The notes beneath the pieces are model-generated. The model saw only the letters and a program-made list of their open reading frames with translations. It was not told the DNA's origin and made no database searches. A DNA stretch of 64,000 bases, from positions 2,962,531 to 3,026,530 of the forward strand of contig CM074805.1 in assembly GCA_037447605.1 (NCBI GenBank), read 5' to 3'. Below, piece after piece: positions 1 through 12,800 of this stretch; positions within the stretch are counted from its first letter, which is position 1, and the number at the start of each line of letters is the position of its first letter. The translations under genes and the position numbers were made by a program. The stretch is from Zygnema circumcarinatum (taxonomy: Eukaryota; Streptophyta; Zygnematophyceae; Zygnematales; Zygnemataceae).

Positions 1-99
1 TTTCAAAAGGGGGGTGCGAAAGACAAAACGCGGGGGTGCAGTAGAGTTACCCCCTCATATTTGCCAAAACCATGGCGAAAATATGAGGACTGTTGACTG
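1..99. mobile_element. Right end of a mariner-like MITE (family B), truncated by the window edge
   Basis: Read from position 99 leftwards on the minus strand, the end starts CAGTCAACAGTCCTC and continues into an AT-rich stretch. The same terminus closes the element at 24762-25236, and a related one closes 52844-53400. The dinucleotide TA follows at 100-101, as expected for a Tc1/mariner TA target duplication. The left end lies outside the window, so length and left terminus cannot be given. No coding capacity is visible. Confidence 0.55.
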
Positions 100-101
100 T
101 A

Positions 102-918
102 CCTATTAGTAGAGGTAGTAGGGTACGGTACGGTACTACCGTACTCTCGGACATCACGATCCGTGTGCAATGGAGTATCCCGTAGAAAGTGACTCCAGTA
201 ATACTGAACAGACATCGCCCGTTGGATACGGTATTGTCGTGTCTCATATGCCCTACCGTTGCAGCTTACGTCAAGCTCGTCACCTTTCCTGACATTTCCC
301 AACTTTGCTGACGAAATATGTGGGTCGCGCTTGATTCCTCGAGGCGGCCCCAGGTCTCTCGCCGAACCCAGACCTACCGGACTAGCAGGAGAGTTACTAG
401 CGCTGTTGCGGCGCCATGCCGTGGGAAAATTTGACATGCGCAGTGTTGTTCACGGGGCATGCATCACTACTACGCCACCTCCATCATCGCTCCATGGCGC
501 TCACCCCCCCCCCCACCGTTGCGACAGGAAGCGACCCCTGCCTTCACTGAACGAGGTGACACGATTCGCTTCCCTATAATATGTTTCTCATACACTGCAA
601 CGAAACACACGTTATGTGACTGCAAAAAGACTAGTCCATGACACCACAGCGCGCATCCGTTGACAATGGGGATACGGACCTTCATCGCACCATATAGAAA
701 CTTGCTCAAGCCGAAGTGTACAACTCCACGACTGCTAATGAAGAAACACACCAGAAATTGATACTGAAAAGCACACGGTCCTTCTGCTGACAATAACGCC
801 TACCGACAACTCGATTTGGAAAATCTTCGTATCCACCAAGATTTGCCGTAGAAAAATAGAGAGACTGAAACAATAGAGAGTCTGCACACTTTGACAGGAA
901 GGTTTGCAATTCTGGCGT
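102..918. other. Intergenic, 3' flank of the UBP gene
   Basis: No exon-like stretch, RNA gene or long repeat is recognised. The short open frames here have no family motif. Part of it (about 600-918) is probably the 3' untranslated region of the minus-strand deubiquitinase that ends at 919. Confidence 0.5.
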
Positions 919-3900
919 TCAAGCCACTCTGACGAGGCTTCGTACTGTTAATCCACAACACTTTTTCCACTTCTTTCCGGAGCCGCAGGCGCACACTTCA
1001 TTGCGTCCCTGCTTCGCTTTAAAAGGGAACGCCTCCGAGCGATCCACCGTCCTGACTGTGCGCGTTCGTGCCGCAGGTTTGCCTGCTGAGTCGCCTGCTT
1101 TCTCGCCATCCTCTGCATGAAAGAAAGTGACATTATTTCTCGTCAAATCCTGCGCAAGCATCCTCCCACGTGCCTACCCCGCTCGTGAACCACTTCTATC
1201 ATTCAGAGCCTCCAAGTGACCTTTCTTATCCTCTTCTCATAGCTCTCTTCTTGACCTCTGCACGAAGAATTCAATTTTAGCCGCTGCCAATTAGGTGCCC
1301 CGGGGTATCCTGTTATTTTGTTGCTTCAACCGCTAAGAAGGACACTTGGCTTAAGTTCTTCTTCCTTAAACTGCAGGACCCAGAGACAACACCTTCAGCA
1401 TCCTGAGGCGACTCTTTCGGTTCCATGTTGTTTATGGAACCCACTAAAATATAAGGGAGTTTGGAAAACATACCATCTAGCCCATTTGAGGAAGATTCGG
1501 CCGCAGGTCGCTTCAAGAAACCTGGAACGACGGCAGGCTTAGGGGTCCTTGTCCTCAGTTTGTTCTCCTGAGAGTTGGATTTCGAATGGGAGTCACGCAC
1601 TGATGGCCCTAGACTTGGATACGAGTCTGGAAGTAATCGTGATTCCTTAGGGATGGATGAAACAGTGAACATGGTCGCAACTTCAGGCACCGGCCCTCTT
1701 GTGGATCCATTAAGGTCCGGATTAGAAGATACGAAACCAGTTGACGCACTGGCTGATGCGAACACATCAAAAGCCTCACGAGGCGCTTGCGTTTGATCAG
1801 GTCGGAAAGAGTCCAAGGAAAAGCTATCTTCAGAACTCTTCACTGCTGTAAACGAATGGAAATTGTCTGAGTCAGGGCTCGCTACGTTCGCGCCCTCACG
1901 CACTTGAGGACCTGAGCATAGATCTGTTCTCTCAACCTCTTCACAAACCTCCTTTGACCCGATACCTAGCTCTCCCGTTAAACAAGTATTAGATATTTCC
2001 TTCGATGCCGCTGCCCCATCCATAACTCGAAGGTCATGTGACTGCCCCTTCAGACCCTCCCAGTTCACTGCTCCCAAGGCGGCACTGCCAATTGTTTGTC
2101 TGACTTCCCATTCGTCTGCCAACTGAGTTATCTCCGCCGCTGCCCTCAAAGATACCTCCACGTCAGTCTCAACATCACCTCCACCACGTCCTAAGCAGTG
2201 GTTATCACTTCCTTCGCCCAAGCTCGTCTCAGCACGCTCCACTATCTTCTCAAGCAATCTCCCATTCCCTGTAGCTGCTCTTTCACGTCCTATGCCTTCC
2301 TCTCCTCCATTGTAGAAACTCGGTCCAACCAACGCATCCTCTGAATCCAAGGATATATGATGCAAGTCATCCTCAACTCTACTACAGCAGACATCAAAGT
2401 CCTCGTGGTTTCCTAGCCTATCGTCTGAGCCATCATTCCCCAATTCAGCCGCATTTTCAGTAGCTTCTTCCGCGTTCATTCTAAGTCGAACTCCTCCTTC
2501 CTCCATCTCTGAGATCATCAACTTCTGTTCAACCACTAGCCCCTCCACCACCTCTGTACCATTCGGTGTAACAGACATGCAGAGAACGTTACTCTGGTCT
2601 CCAGATGCAAAGCCCTCCCCCCCGCAAGCCAGTTCATCCATAAAAAAATTCCTGCCTGATACGCTATCCCCTTCGTTTACAGGTCCAGTCCTTGGACATT
2701 GTTGTTCTATTGAAGAGTCCGCCTCATCTACTATGCTAACGGCCTCATCCACTCCTACTTCTCCACCTTCCAACCTTGCAGTTAGCGTTTCTCTTTCCGC
2801 CGTCAAAGGAGCTGCTCTTGCCTCGCTTCTGCACTCCAAAGTCCACGATAAAACCACTCCCAATAGAGAGCATATTAAGCAGTGAGCCACATTTACAGGG
2901 AGACATTGCAGCTGCTCAACACGTCAGACACGCTTTGAACATGGGCACCTTACATTTATCGTAGAAAGGTGCTTTGTAATAAGCAAAAATTCCTAAACTA
3001 CGCATTGATGTGGAGATTTCTGCAAAAAGCGCATGGCTTCCACCATGTGTGCAGCCACGGCCATACCTCGCGTAGAAGAGAAGGTACGGCCTTTGCTCCA
3101 GAACTGTCTCTAGACTTGTTTCCACGACCTGCAAAAGCAATACAATAGCAAGAAGAGACCACCTTAAAATACAGGTTTCACTTACGGGCGTACGAGCAGG
3201 ACATCGGTCACTTAAATAATTGCATTCTCAAAGCTGCCTAGTATTTTCTGATAGCTCAGGAAAAAAAAAAAAAACCAGATACTCCCGGCTTCCTGTCTCC
3301 TCCTCACCTTGCAGTCGTCCACTTTGAACCAATTCCCAGAGGAATCCTTTACAAAACATACGTAATGACCAAAAAAAGACGAATTGAACATGTCCAGATG
3401 AACCACAACTGCATACAGATCGTATACAGGCTCGCCTTTCCTCGATTGCGGTTGGCCACTCAAGTACGGTCCCATATGGAGTTTCATAGGAAAAGTGACT
3501 TTCTTGTTAAGCTTTCCAAACCTGCCTGCCTGCACACAAAGAATCGTGACATGGACAACATAAAAGTTCATCAATGCGCTTCTAAAAAATGCAATGTAAG
3601 GTAAGGCTACGTAGACAAAAGCGGGCATAAAGGTCTACAAAATGCGTTCAACCATGAAACGCGGATACAGTCAACCCGTGAGAGGAGCAGGAAGGTGTGA
3701 AGCGGAGGCCCATCAGTATAACAACATGAAAAGAGGACAACCTAAACACAGAGGCGGAGTTTGGAAAATGGATGAACTAGATGGACCGTTCCAAAACCTC
3801 CTTTCTAGCCTTTCTCAAAAGACAACGAAGATCCCAGCACGCATGAACACACCTGAAACCTTTTCAAGGCAATCATCAAAACGTTTGGTGCCACTTCGAT

Positions 3901-6900
3901 AGCGAGCCTTTTGCCTGCCCTTACATAACGTTTGCATCTGGTTCCCTCCCACCTTGACACAGGTTATGTACTGCTCGAGCATTACAGAGATGTCTCAATA
4001 CTCCAATGGTTGCCAACGCTTCATTTTTAACCCAGCTTCAGCTTAACTCACCCTGATTTGAGATAGTTGTCAAACAAAAGTAAGCATGTGCGAGCTGTTC
4101 AATCAGCCAGAGTGGACAGGGTTAAGGTAGCGTGTCTCCAAAAAATTCCAAATCAACAGCTCGCTAGTCATAAGCAGGAGATTATTTGATGAAAGGCAAA
4201 ATCACATTTCTCTCTGAACACTGTCATTCAGAAACTCCAGCTTTCTATACCTGTCACATTTGTACTTGTTGTCTCCATCCAACCACTCGGGCAAAGTGAA
4301 GCGCTGAAGCGCCTCCTCCAGCGATGAAATGGGCCCGTCCACCTCCACGGCTATGTCCAGCACGCTCTCGTACCGCACCGACTCGTGGCGGCAGCTCAAA
4401 CACTGAACCTGCACACCAAACAAACGGCCAGCTGACGACAACGGATGAAACAAAGTCATGAAGAGGGGGCAAAGCAAAACATTGATCATCTGAAACATTT
4501 CATGCCATCGTGAGGATTCACGAGTCTCAGGCGCGCGTGACAGATTACGGCGATTGAGGGAACTGCAAGAATGATTACCTGAGACTTCAAGACCCCTCCG
4601 AAAACATGGTGAACAAAGCTTGTTTCTTGTGTGGCTATATCCAGATTCTTCTCCCCTCCTGCTGCTTCCAGACATACGTTCTGCATGGCGTCCACGGCAA
4701 ACCTGAAAAGCAAGAAGCATCTGGCCTATGATGGCAGTCCATTTCAATGTTTGCTTTGGCAGTAATCATCACCAACTGCCAGTAGTTAAGGAAGGTCCTT
4801 GAGAAATGACGATCATAGAATTTAAATTCCAAGGAACAAGCTAGGCATAAGGTCCGGCTGAGGTCCTCGACCGTCCAAAAATTTGAAATCACACAACGTT
4901 CAGGGAACAAACACAACCAATATGAATGAGAGCCTGGGCACTTGCCCTTGAATTCCAGCTCAAATACACTCACAAAAGTCCGCATAGTGACATTCTGTAG
5001 ATTGCAAATTAAAGGAAACAATATTCATACATTCCAGATAAACTGTTTTTTGAATGACGTGCTATGTTTGCTCTCACCTCATGAACTCGTGCGCATCCTC
5101 CTGTCGTCCATTTCCAAGATGACTGCCACTTTTCTGCAGGCCATTGAGGACACGGGCTGCCGAAAACGATGCTCTATGTGCTCCTTCCCTCCGGACCTGC
5201 TGCACATGCGCCTGCAGTTCACACAAAATGCAGGTCCTACGCCTCCTACCTGCAAAACTCCACTCCCCAACTGGTCAGGAATGAGGGGCACAATATATGT
5301 GGATACCAGATATCCATGTATCACATTTAAAGCACTCCATAGCGAAAACTGCAAAGACTAATCAATCATCGAATTCTGGTGCCTCAACATGGTGCATTGC
5401 AAAACAATACACCATGTTGACGTATACACCGTGTTGTTGTTGCTTTTGCCGATCGTCACTTTCCGGGTCAATAACTTACAGGATGCAGTATGGGCTCCAT
5501 GCAGCAGGTACGCTGCCAAAGGACGCGTGTAAGTCAGGCACTGGAGCACCGCATTCGCGAAGCAGCTGCACCCAACCTCATGCAGCAACAAATACGTAGC
5601 CCAACACGAACTTCAGGGCCCAATTGCTTTACTTTCATACACTAGGATAAATAAGCGCCACAATAGCAATGCTCTCCTTCAGTTTGACTAGTAGAATCAA
5701 AACTCCTTAGCTCTTCGCTCCATGATAACCCTTGAGATTCGAAAATTTACACCAGAAACCTTCAGGCCAAAAGACGGAGAAACCTGACATCCAATTAAGT
5801 CAAGATATGCACATGTCCATGCACAATGAAGCATGCTATTCGTCTTGGCTGCCCTAGCCCGATTCAGAAGAATACGCTTAAAGATGGCAATGCCGGTATC
5901 CTCGATAAATTAAAAAAAAATGCCACCTGACTTTCCTAAATTAGCAGAACCAGCACCGGCTAGGATTCTCTGTTATGTAGATGTCTGCCTTCTTAAGGAT
6001 GGCCTGCTTGTGGCCTCCCAAGTTCTCCACTATCACGAAAAATCTAAAACAATAGTAGATTGAGAAAAAGGCTCCTTTATACGGGTTCAACCTTGACTTT
6101 CTCAAAACGCATGAAATCTTTGCCGCTTCGAAAAGGGATCGTGGATCCACCTATTCTACGTGGATCCACCGTGCTGTGAGCAAAAGATTTGCCTCACGAA
6201 TGATGTTCTGTATACTTAATGCTAGGTAAAGAACAGCCATTTCAAGCATGGCACCTCTTGGAAAAAGCAGGGTGCTTCCGGGATGTTTAGTTGTGCAAAA
6301 CTGATACTGGCTACCCAACTGTGCAACGTAACTTACTGCCGATCACACACTCTGCTTACCCTTCCTGTGATTTTTTTTTTCCTTTTTTTGGTTAATTACT
6401 GAAGAAAGTCAAACTTCCAGATATGGTGCAAATCTTCCAACTGAGAACAGAACTCGGGGCAACATTTCGCACTAGAGCTACTTATTACTGATGCCATGTT
6501 CACAACCACTTCCTACATTGCCTTTGGTTACGCTGCCTTTTTAGCGTTATCCAACAGCATTTTCTAGAATGCATGGCCATCAAAGCAGTTGGCGTTTTTG
6601 CTAAATCCCGATGGCAGCAATAGAAGTTTAACAGATGAACGGCATGTGGTGCTTCACAACGTTAAATAACTCCATCAAACGAGAACTACTTACAAGAAAT
6701 CGAAAGCATAATGCCTTAAGCACATACCGCCCATAGTCAATACAACTGCTTGAAAGCTAGTATTTCTGAACACTTGGTACTAAAGACGATAGAAATAAAA
6801 ATTTCTGGACTGAATGCAATAAACGACAACTCAAACCCTAAATGGATTTCAATTTCGCACGTATGACAGCGAACGAGGAAACCGGCAGCTTAACATGAGA

Positions 6901-8492
6901 GCTTGCACCACGCATCATGACGATGTGCATGCAAGTCTTAGACTTGCAGCCTCCAGAATTCAAGAATCTTGAATCTTTGATTGAAGGTGTGAAGGACATT
7001 TCCTAAAGCCAGAACATTATTGACATTAGGCGCGCTATACTATATCTAGATACCTTGTTGGTGTCAACTGGAATGTATGTTTCTTCCTCAGTTAGCATGC
7101 TAAATCAGCTAGCATACTGTGTCCGTCACATTACAGCACAACAGTATGAGAACTGTATGCATGTTATCGCGCGTCTAAGCAGGCAACTGCACTATTGTAA
7201 ACAGGAACAAAAACAGCTACTTATAGCTGGTGCTCAATAATGTTTCGAGATGACTCTCACCTGTTCCCGTTATTGATAAGCCCAGCCGGCGGCTGATCCA
7301 GTGCATCCCACCTGTAGAACTCCAAAAATGCATCGTATGGAAACAGAATCTGTACCAGTCATTCCAGAAACACCATGGCCTTCTCCTGAAACATAAGCAA
7401 TGTCCTTTGGCCTATTAACTTTAAACGCAGTAGGCGACAGGTATTTGCAACCACTCCAGCAAAGGGAAAATGGTCAAACACCTTTGGAAAAAAGAGATCC
7501 ATTTAAGAGAGGGTGCTGGAACTTAAGACATGGCTGACTTTAACCATGGAGGCCAAGCAGGAATAGCAGCCCAGAATGATTCCCCGCAAACACTTCAACG
7601 ACCAAGAAAAGCCAAACTGGAATGTCAAACATGGCTTATTTAAGCATCCCCTTACCTGCTTTGGCAAAGCGACGCTTCCCTCTGAGGTCAGAGGTGGTTG
7701 CAGCTGCTGACGTGAGTCAGTTGAGAAAGCAACACCTCCTTCCACTTGTTTTGCATGTCCTTGCTTGCTACTTCCTGAACAAGTTTTCGATGAGCACTCG
7801 CCCTTGTGGCCTTCACACCAATGCTTGCGCTGACAGACTGCAGAACTGCTCCCAATACCTCGCAAAGAAAAAAAAAACAATCAGTCAGGCTGAAAAAAAA
7901 TGAAAAGTAAGCCAGTGAAACTCACGTCATACTCAAAGACCTCAGCAACTCCAGAGCACTAATGATAAAGGAGGTCACTGCGAAGGCTCGAATTCGGCTC
8001 TGCCACTAATTCAAAGACAAATCAAGACTAACATGCTCAGAATAGGTGACGACAGGACAAAGCACTGACAAAGTTGCTCGTAGCGAAAAACGAGAGAGCA
8101 ACACAAAGGAGGGGGGGGGGGAAGAACATTTACCAGTAACTGACCACCTTGCAGCGCGAGCATCGCAACTTTGTTGGACCTTTGCAAACAAAACAATCAT
8201 TTATTCCATACTGCAGCCGGGAATGCGTACTTTCTTCAGAATCTCCTGAAAAGTAAGTGATGCCCAGGGACTTAGATACACAGGAAACGCCGACGTCCAC
8301 CATGGTGCGCCAACTCCTACCTCCAAGCAGCTCGTTCCTCGGTGGACGAACAGAGAAGCTTGTTGTGGAGGGCCAAAGGACCGGAAAGACTCGCCAGAAT
8401 AGATAGAGCGCGAGAAAGGAGCAAGCAAATGCTATGAGCGTGTCTAGAGTGACGACTGGAGCTAAGGACGCAGACAGCTGAAAGAGGTGCAT
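919..8492 (-). CDS. UBP15/16-like ubiquitin-specific protease: membrane helix, MYND finger, USP domain and C-terminal SEC-C motif
   Basis: Twelve exons on the minus strand: 8134-8492, 7656-7845, 7261-7349, 5480-5565, 5078-5249, 4579-4702, 4251-4408, 3853-3937, 3308-3529, 3067-3128, 1474-2828, 919-1112. All phases agree (3096 nt, 1031 aa). The first in-frame ATG is at 8492. Residues about 14-40 are a hydrophobic anchor. A MYND finger (C100 to about C137) spans exons 1-2. The USP Cys box NNGNSCFANAVLQC has its catalytic Cys near residue 214, and the His box GHYVCFV has His near 476. FPYDAFLEFY and GSHLGNGRQEDAHEF match plant UBP15/16 closely. After the USP core comes a Ser/Glu/Asp-rich, probably disordered stretch of about 450 residues. 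The last exon ends with EVCACGSGKKWKKCCG, a SEC-C zinc motif. Known role of the family: removal of ubiquitin from substrates at membranes. The SEC-C tail is unusual. Intron 3 (5566-7260) is long and holds nothing I recognise. Confidence 0.93.
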
Positions 8493-9853
8493 TCGAACAC
8501 GGTGTGGCAGACGGCGACGTGTGAGATCAAACGCAGGGAAGAGAGCCACAGAGCTTCGAACGCCGGCTCATGGCGGCGAGGGGCACTGCATCGCCGTCCG
8601 ACACAGGGGCTGGCAGACTTTTCTTCTACTTTTTGAAAATTCCCGCATGTGATGATGCCTGTCCATCATCGCCATCATCCACCGCATGCAGCATCAACAT
8701 CGTGCAGATTGCCCTAAACAAGTAAAAGCAGCAACAGTAGTGCTGATGCAAAGTGGAGTGTCTACATAACCTTATGGACTCGTGGAGCATAATGATGGAT
8801 CATCAGGCCTCCTCAAATAAGGGACATCCCTTAAACATCGTAAATAGGTTATTCAATGAGACAACGTGACATTAGTTTTTGGGATTTAACCTTAAATACC
8901 ATAAAAGTCCTAAAAAAGACCCTTTTTATGGTTAAAAAACGTAAAATGAATTGGCGTTGCACTCGCGATGGCGATGTCATCATATGTACATGAACTTTAC
9001 TTGTGGGCTTAACAACATGGCTAACATTGATCGTGAGAACAATGGCACATCTTTCGTTCATTCTAATGCCAATTGCCGTTTGGCTTCAGTTTGATGTTGG
9101 TGCTCTGCTTCTGAATGACTTCCCTATTCAAGACTTTCTGACGTTCTAATCATTGCGTGTTACTGTACTGCAGGGGTCCATATTATCCTGTGACTTCACA
9201 TACGCAGCTGCTGGGACTGCGCAGGGCATCAAACAGACAAACAAAAAGCAGGCGGATTTCAGCACCACGGTGCCATTTTCATCAGCTTTAACGATGGAAA
9301 AAAGGAATTAACCCTCAGCATAGCCTCGTTAGAGTAGTGAAAATGCCCGAACTTAGAAACTTGGAAAGATTGCACAACAGGAGGTTACAAAAACTTGCAA
9401 TCTGAATTCAAACAAAGCAAGAAGAAAGAAAGCACTACTGGCCCTGCGGCGGTGCCAGTAAAGCCCCAAAAGCAGGGTCTTAAGTTGCCTGCCAGCGGGG
9501 TGAGTACCAAAGAAGCCGGATCAGAAGGCTGGCCAATTGCCTGTTCGAACATCTTACCTTAACCATAATTGTCTCAAGAAGAAAAAACAAGAAGAAACCA
9601 CCACCAGCAGCGCTGGTAACATAGAATGCACGAACGACGAGGCGCGAATCCTAGAACACAAGTGAGGCATGTGAACGTAAACCAAAGAGAAATCTTGCTT
9701 GGTTGCAGCGTGGAACCTCGGGACAGTATTGCGCCAGTTCTATTTACATTTTATGCCCTGCTTACTGACAAAAAATAGACAATTTATACATAATAACGTT
9801 GAGTTACCAGTCAGGTATTCAGCTCGAGCAACAGCAAAGCGTCGAGACTCGCT
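8493..9853. other. Intergenic between UBP start and IVD stop
   Basis: This stretch should contain the UBP promoter and 5' UTR (immediately above 8492) and the IVD 3' UTR (just below 9854). Apart from one divergent copy of a 44-bp dispersed motif at 8952-8995, nothing coding or repetitive is recognised. Confidence 0.5.
8952..8995 (+). repeat. 44-bp dispersed motif, divergent copy
   Basis: This stretch aligns without gaps over 44 bases with 54451-54494 and 25463-25506. Conservation is best in the second half, around GATGGCGATG and ATGTACATG. It is the most diverged of the three full-length copies. Confidence 0.5.
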
Positions 9854-12800
9854 TCATGCAGTCTCCTTCAGCAGTGACCGAGCTATGACTACCCGGCGAA
9901 TTTCGCTTGTACCAGCTCCAATCTCGTAGAGCTTTGCATCTCGCAGCAGTCGGCCTGTGGGATACTCGTTGATGTAACCGTTTCCTCCCAGGCATTGAAT
10001 CGCCTGCACTCCCTCCAATCCAGCCATTTTTCAGTTTACATGGAAGACAGGGACGGACATAAGTGACATTCTGTCATGAAAAGAAAGAAAACAACCATTT
10101 CACATGGCACACGCCCTGCCACGTGACGGACACTGACTTCGCCGTCTACTGAGACAACTTAAGCCTTCACCGAACACAAGGCACAGCTCAGAGACATCAA
10201 AATCGCAACTCACATTATCAGTTTCAAGACTGCATTTCTTGAAACTGATACTGCAACTAAAACTCTTCTTTCATGCTCCATCTACCTGTAACTCTGAAGC
10301 TAATACCATGATATCAGATAATATTTACGTGATTAGTTACACACTGAAGGAATTGCAGATCACATCTAATAGAATGCAATGAAGTTGCTAAAAAGTACCT
10401 GCAGAGCCATCTGTGTAGCATTCTCTGCCGAGTACAAAATTGCTGCAGCGCAGTCCTGCAAGCCCAGAATGCCCAGTGTGTTCATTTAATGACGAGTGTC
10501 AGCAGGCAGTATGGTATGGCTGATCGACTACAACTACTAGAAACAGAGTAAGCCTGTCTCAACAAAGTAGTAAAGGCCTCTAACTGCGCAATATGACAAT
10601 CATCGCATACGGAGTCTCCAAATTCAAGCCGAACCGACGAAGTGATTAGCACCATGACATTATTTTCCTAAAACCTTAAGCACAAATTTCTATACAATAC
10701 TGCTCCATACGTGAACACATATCCAGTTACAGAAAATCTGATTACTGTTCTGCACCTAGTTCTGGCCTATCTAAGTGCTTCCATCAAGCTTGACGGCACA
10801 AAGGAAAGAGGAAGATTGTCCTTCTCACCTTACTGTCTACGTGCCCTGCGTCGCAGGCTCTCGCGACAGAGTACACGAAAGAACTGCGTTCAGCTCCAAA
10901 GGCCAATCAGGAAACAAACAAGTGAGAACATTCATTGGCTGCAACAGTCAGAGTAAGCATCCAAACAATATACATGCATACACTGTTCAAATTGTGGAGA
11001 CCATCAAAAGAAGTAACCTTCATAAAGAGCCTACCAGCTATTTTTCAAGCTGTGAAGTTGATACAGAAAAATTCTTTGACAAATCAACATTCAATAAGCA
11101 TGTACTCTTGATCTGGAGTGTGGAGTATCCAGTGGACTTTCTGTAAAATTAAACACTTGTTCTTTGTCCATTGCCCCCCAAAAAAATCCCACAAAGGACT
11201 TGTTGGTGCATGAAAGGTACTAGCCAATATTAGAGATAGACAAGAAACCTTGAATATAGAACACAAGGACACCTATTAGGTTGCCTGCGCCATGTGGAAT
11301 ATACATACATAGCACGGTAACTTTGCTCTTACCGCGAAGTTTGCAAAGATGTATACATGTCCGCCAGCTTTCCCTGCACAATAAGGTTATGAAAATCATA
11401 TAGCGAGAACCTAGAAGAGCCATTGGACAGCCGCATGAGGGAGATAGCCATCACAGGACTACTGGGATAATGCTATCCCATCAACTCTGATGGCGAAGGT
11501 TCCAGTCGCCGGATTCCCCCAAGTTGTGCGAAATGCAATCAATCAATCCATCAATCTTGTAAATCTTATGGATCTTTATCACTGAAAGTTGCAGAGGAGA
11601 AAACATTTCAATACATGGTTTAATCTCCTATAGGCAGTGCAGAGAACACTAGACCAGAGGAACAAAGACTAGAATTCAGAAGTGATGGCTGTCCTTGTAA
11701 CATTTGAAGCTGTGCGAGTAAGCATAAGGCACGTGTGCCTCATTTAATGTTACAGTCACAACACGTACAAGTAGCGCGAGGTGAAGAAAAAAGAGAGAAC
11801 AAAAAACGGAATCCAAGAGTACCTGCAAGAGTTGGAATTGACCGATTTTTTGACCGAACTGCTCTCTCTGGTTGACATAGGGAAGCACCACATCGAGACA
11901 CGCCTGCATGATGCCAACGGGCCCTCCTGCGAGAACCAAGCGTTCCAAATCCAAGCCTGTCATCATCACGTACACACCTGCAGGACGAGAAACAGTGCTT
12001 TTAGACGATGGGGTGCTCGATAAGAACACCAAGTCCTCCATTTCGACTCCCCCTCATAAAACCCCACCATAGTGCTGCTTTGTTGAATTGTAGAGTGTTT
12101 CCGAGAACTATGCTGTCAACTGCAGGCGCAATCAAATGTTAAATGCGTGGAGGCTTTTATACTGATCGTACCTTTACCCACTTCACCAAGGACATTCTCT
12201 TGTGGAACAAAACAATCCTGAAAGACCAGCTCACAACTGCACCCGTCATGCACATAACAGCCACAGTGAGGGAAAAATACCTGCAGCTCAACTTCCTGCA
12301 AAGCATCTGTGCTCCTCCCATTCATTTGTTTCAATGATTTATAGCTCGCCACAGCAGTTGGCATGAAATAACGATATTGCCTCCATGCTATCCCTTCATT
12401 TAATCATTCGATGACGAGAAAGCGTTGAGCATTCAATTGTTAGAAAATTGCAAGCAACAAGCACTTCTGGTAAACATAAGTATCTCACGCCACAGAACTA
12501 TTATTGATTGAAGGAGAGCAGGTTCAGCTCACGTGTCACTGCCCCTCATGCCGAGCTTGTCCAGCTTCTGAGCGGTACTGAAGCCATTCATGCCACTTTC
12601 CACAATGAAAGCAGTAATTCCCTTTGACCCGGCCTTAGCGTCTGTTTTTGCATAAACTACCTGCAAGAATCTGCGCCTAAATGAGCTATCGCGCAAGCAC
12701 CAAAATCAGTTCAAATCAAAGTCATTGGAAATCCGCAAAGTAGAGAAGGCTCAGGGACAGCTTGTAATACCAGAGTGGATGCACAAGGCCCGTTAGTGCA

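Noticed and set aside
8130-8549. Start of the UBP protein at 8549
   Set aside because: The codon there is GTG, with no ATG between it and an upstream stop; the first in-frame ATG is at 8492.
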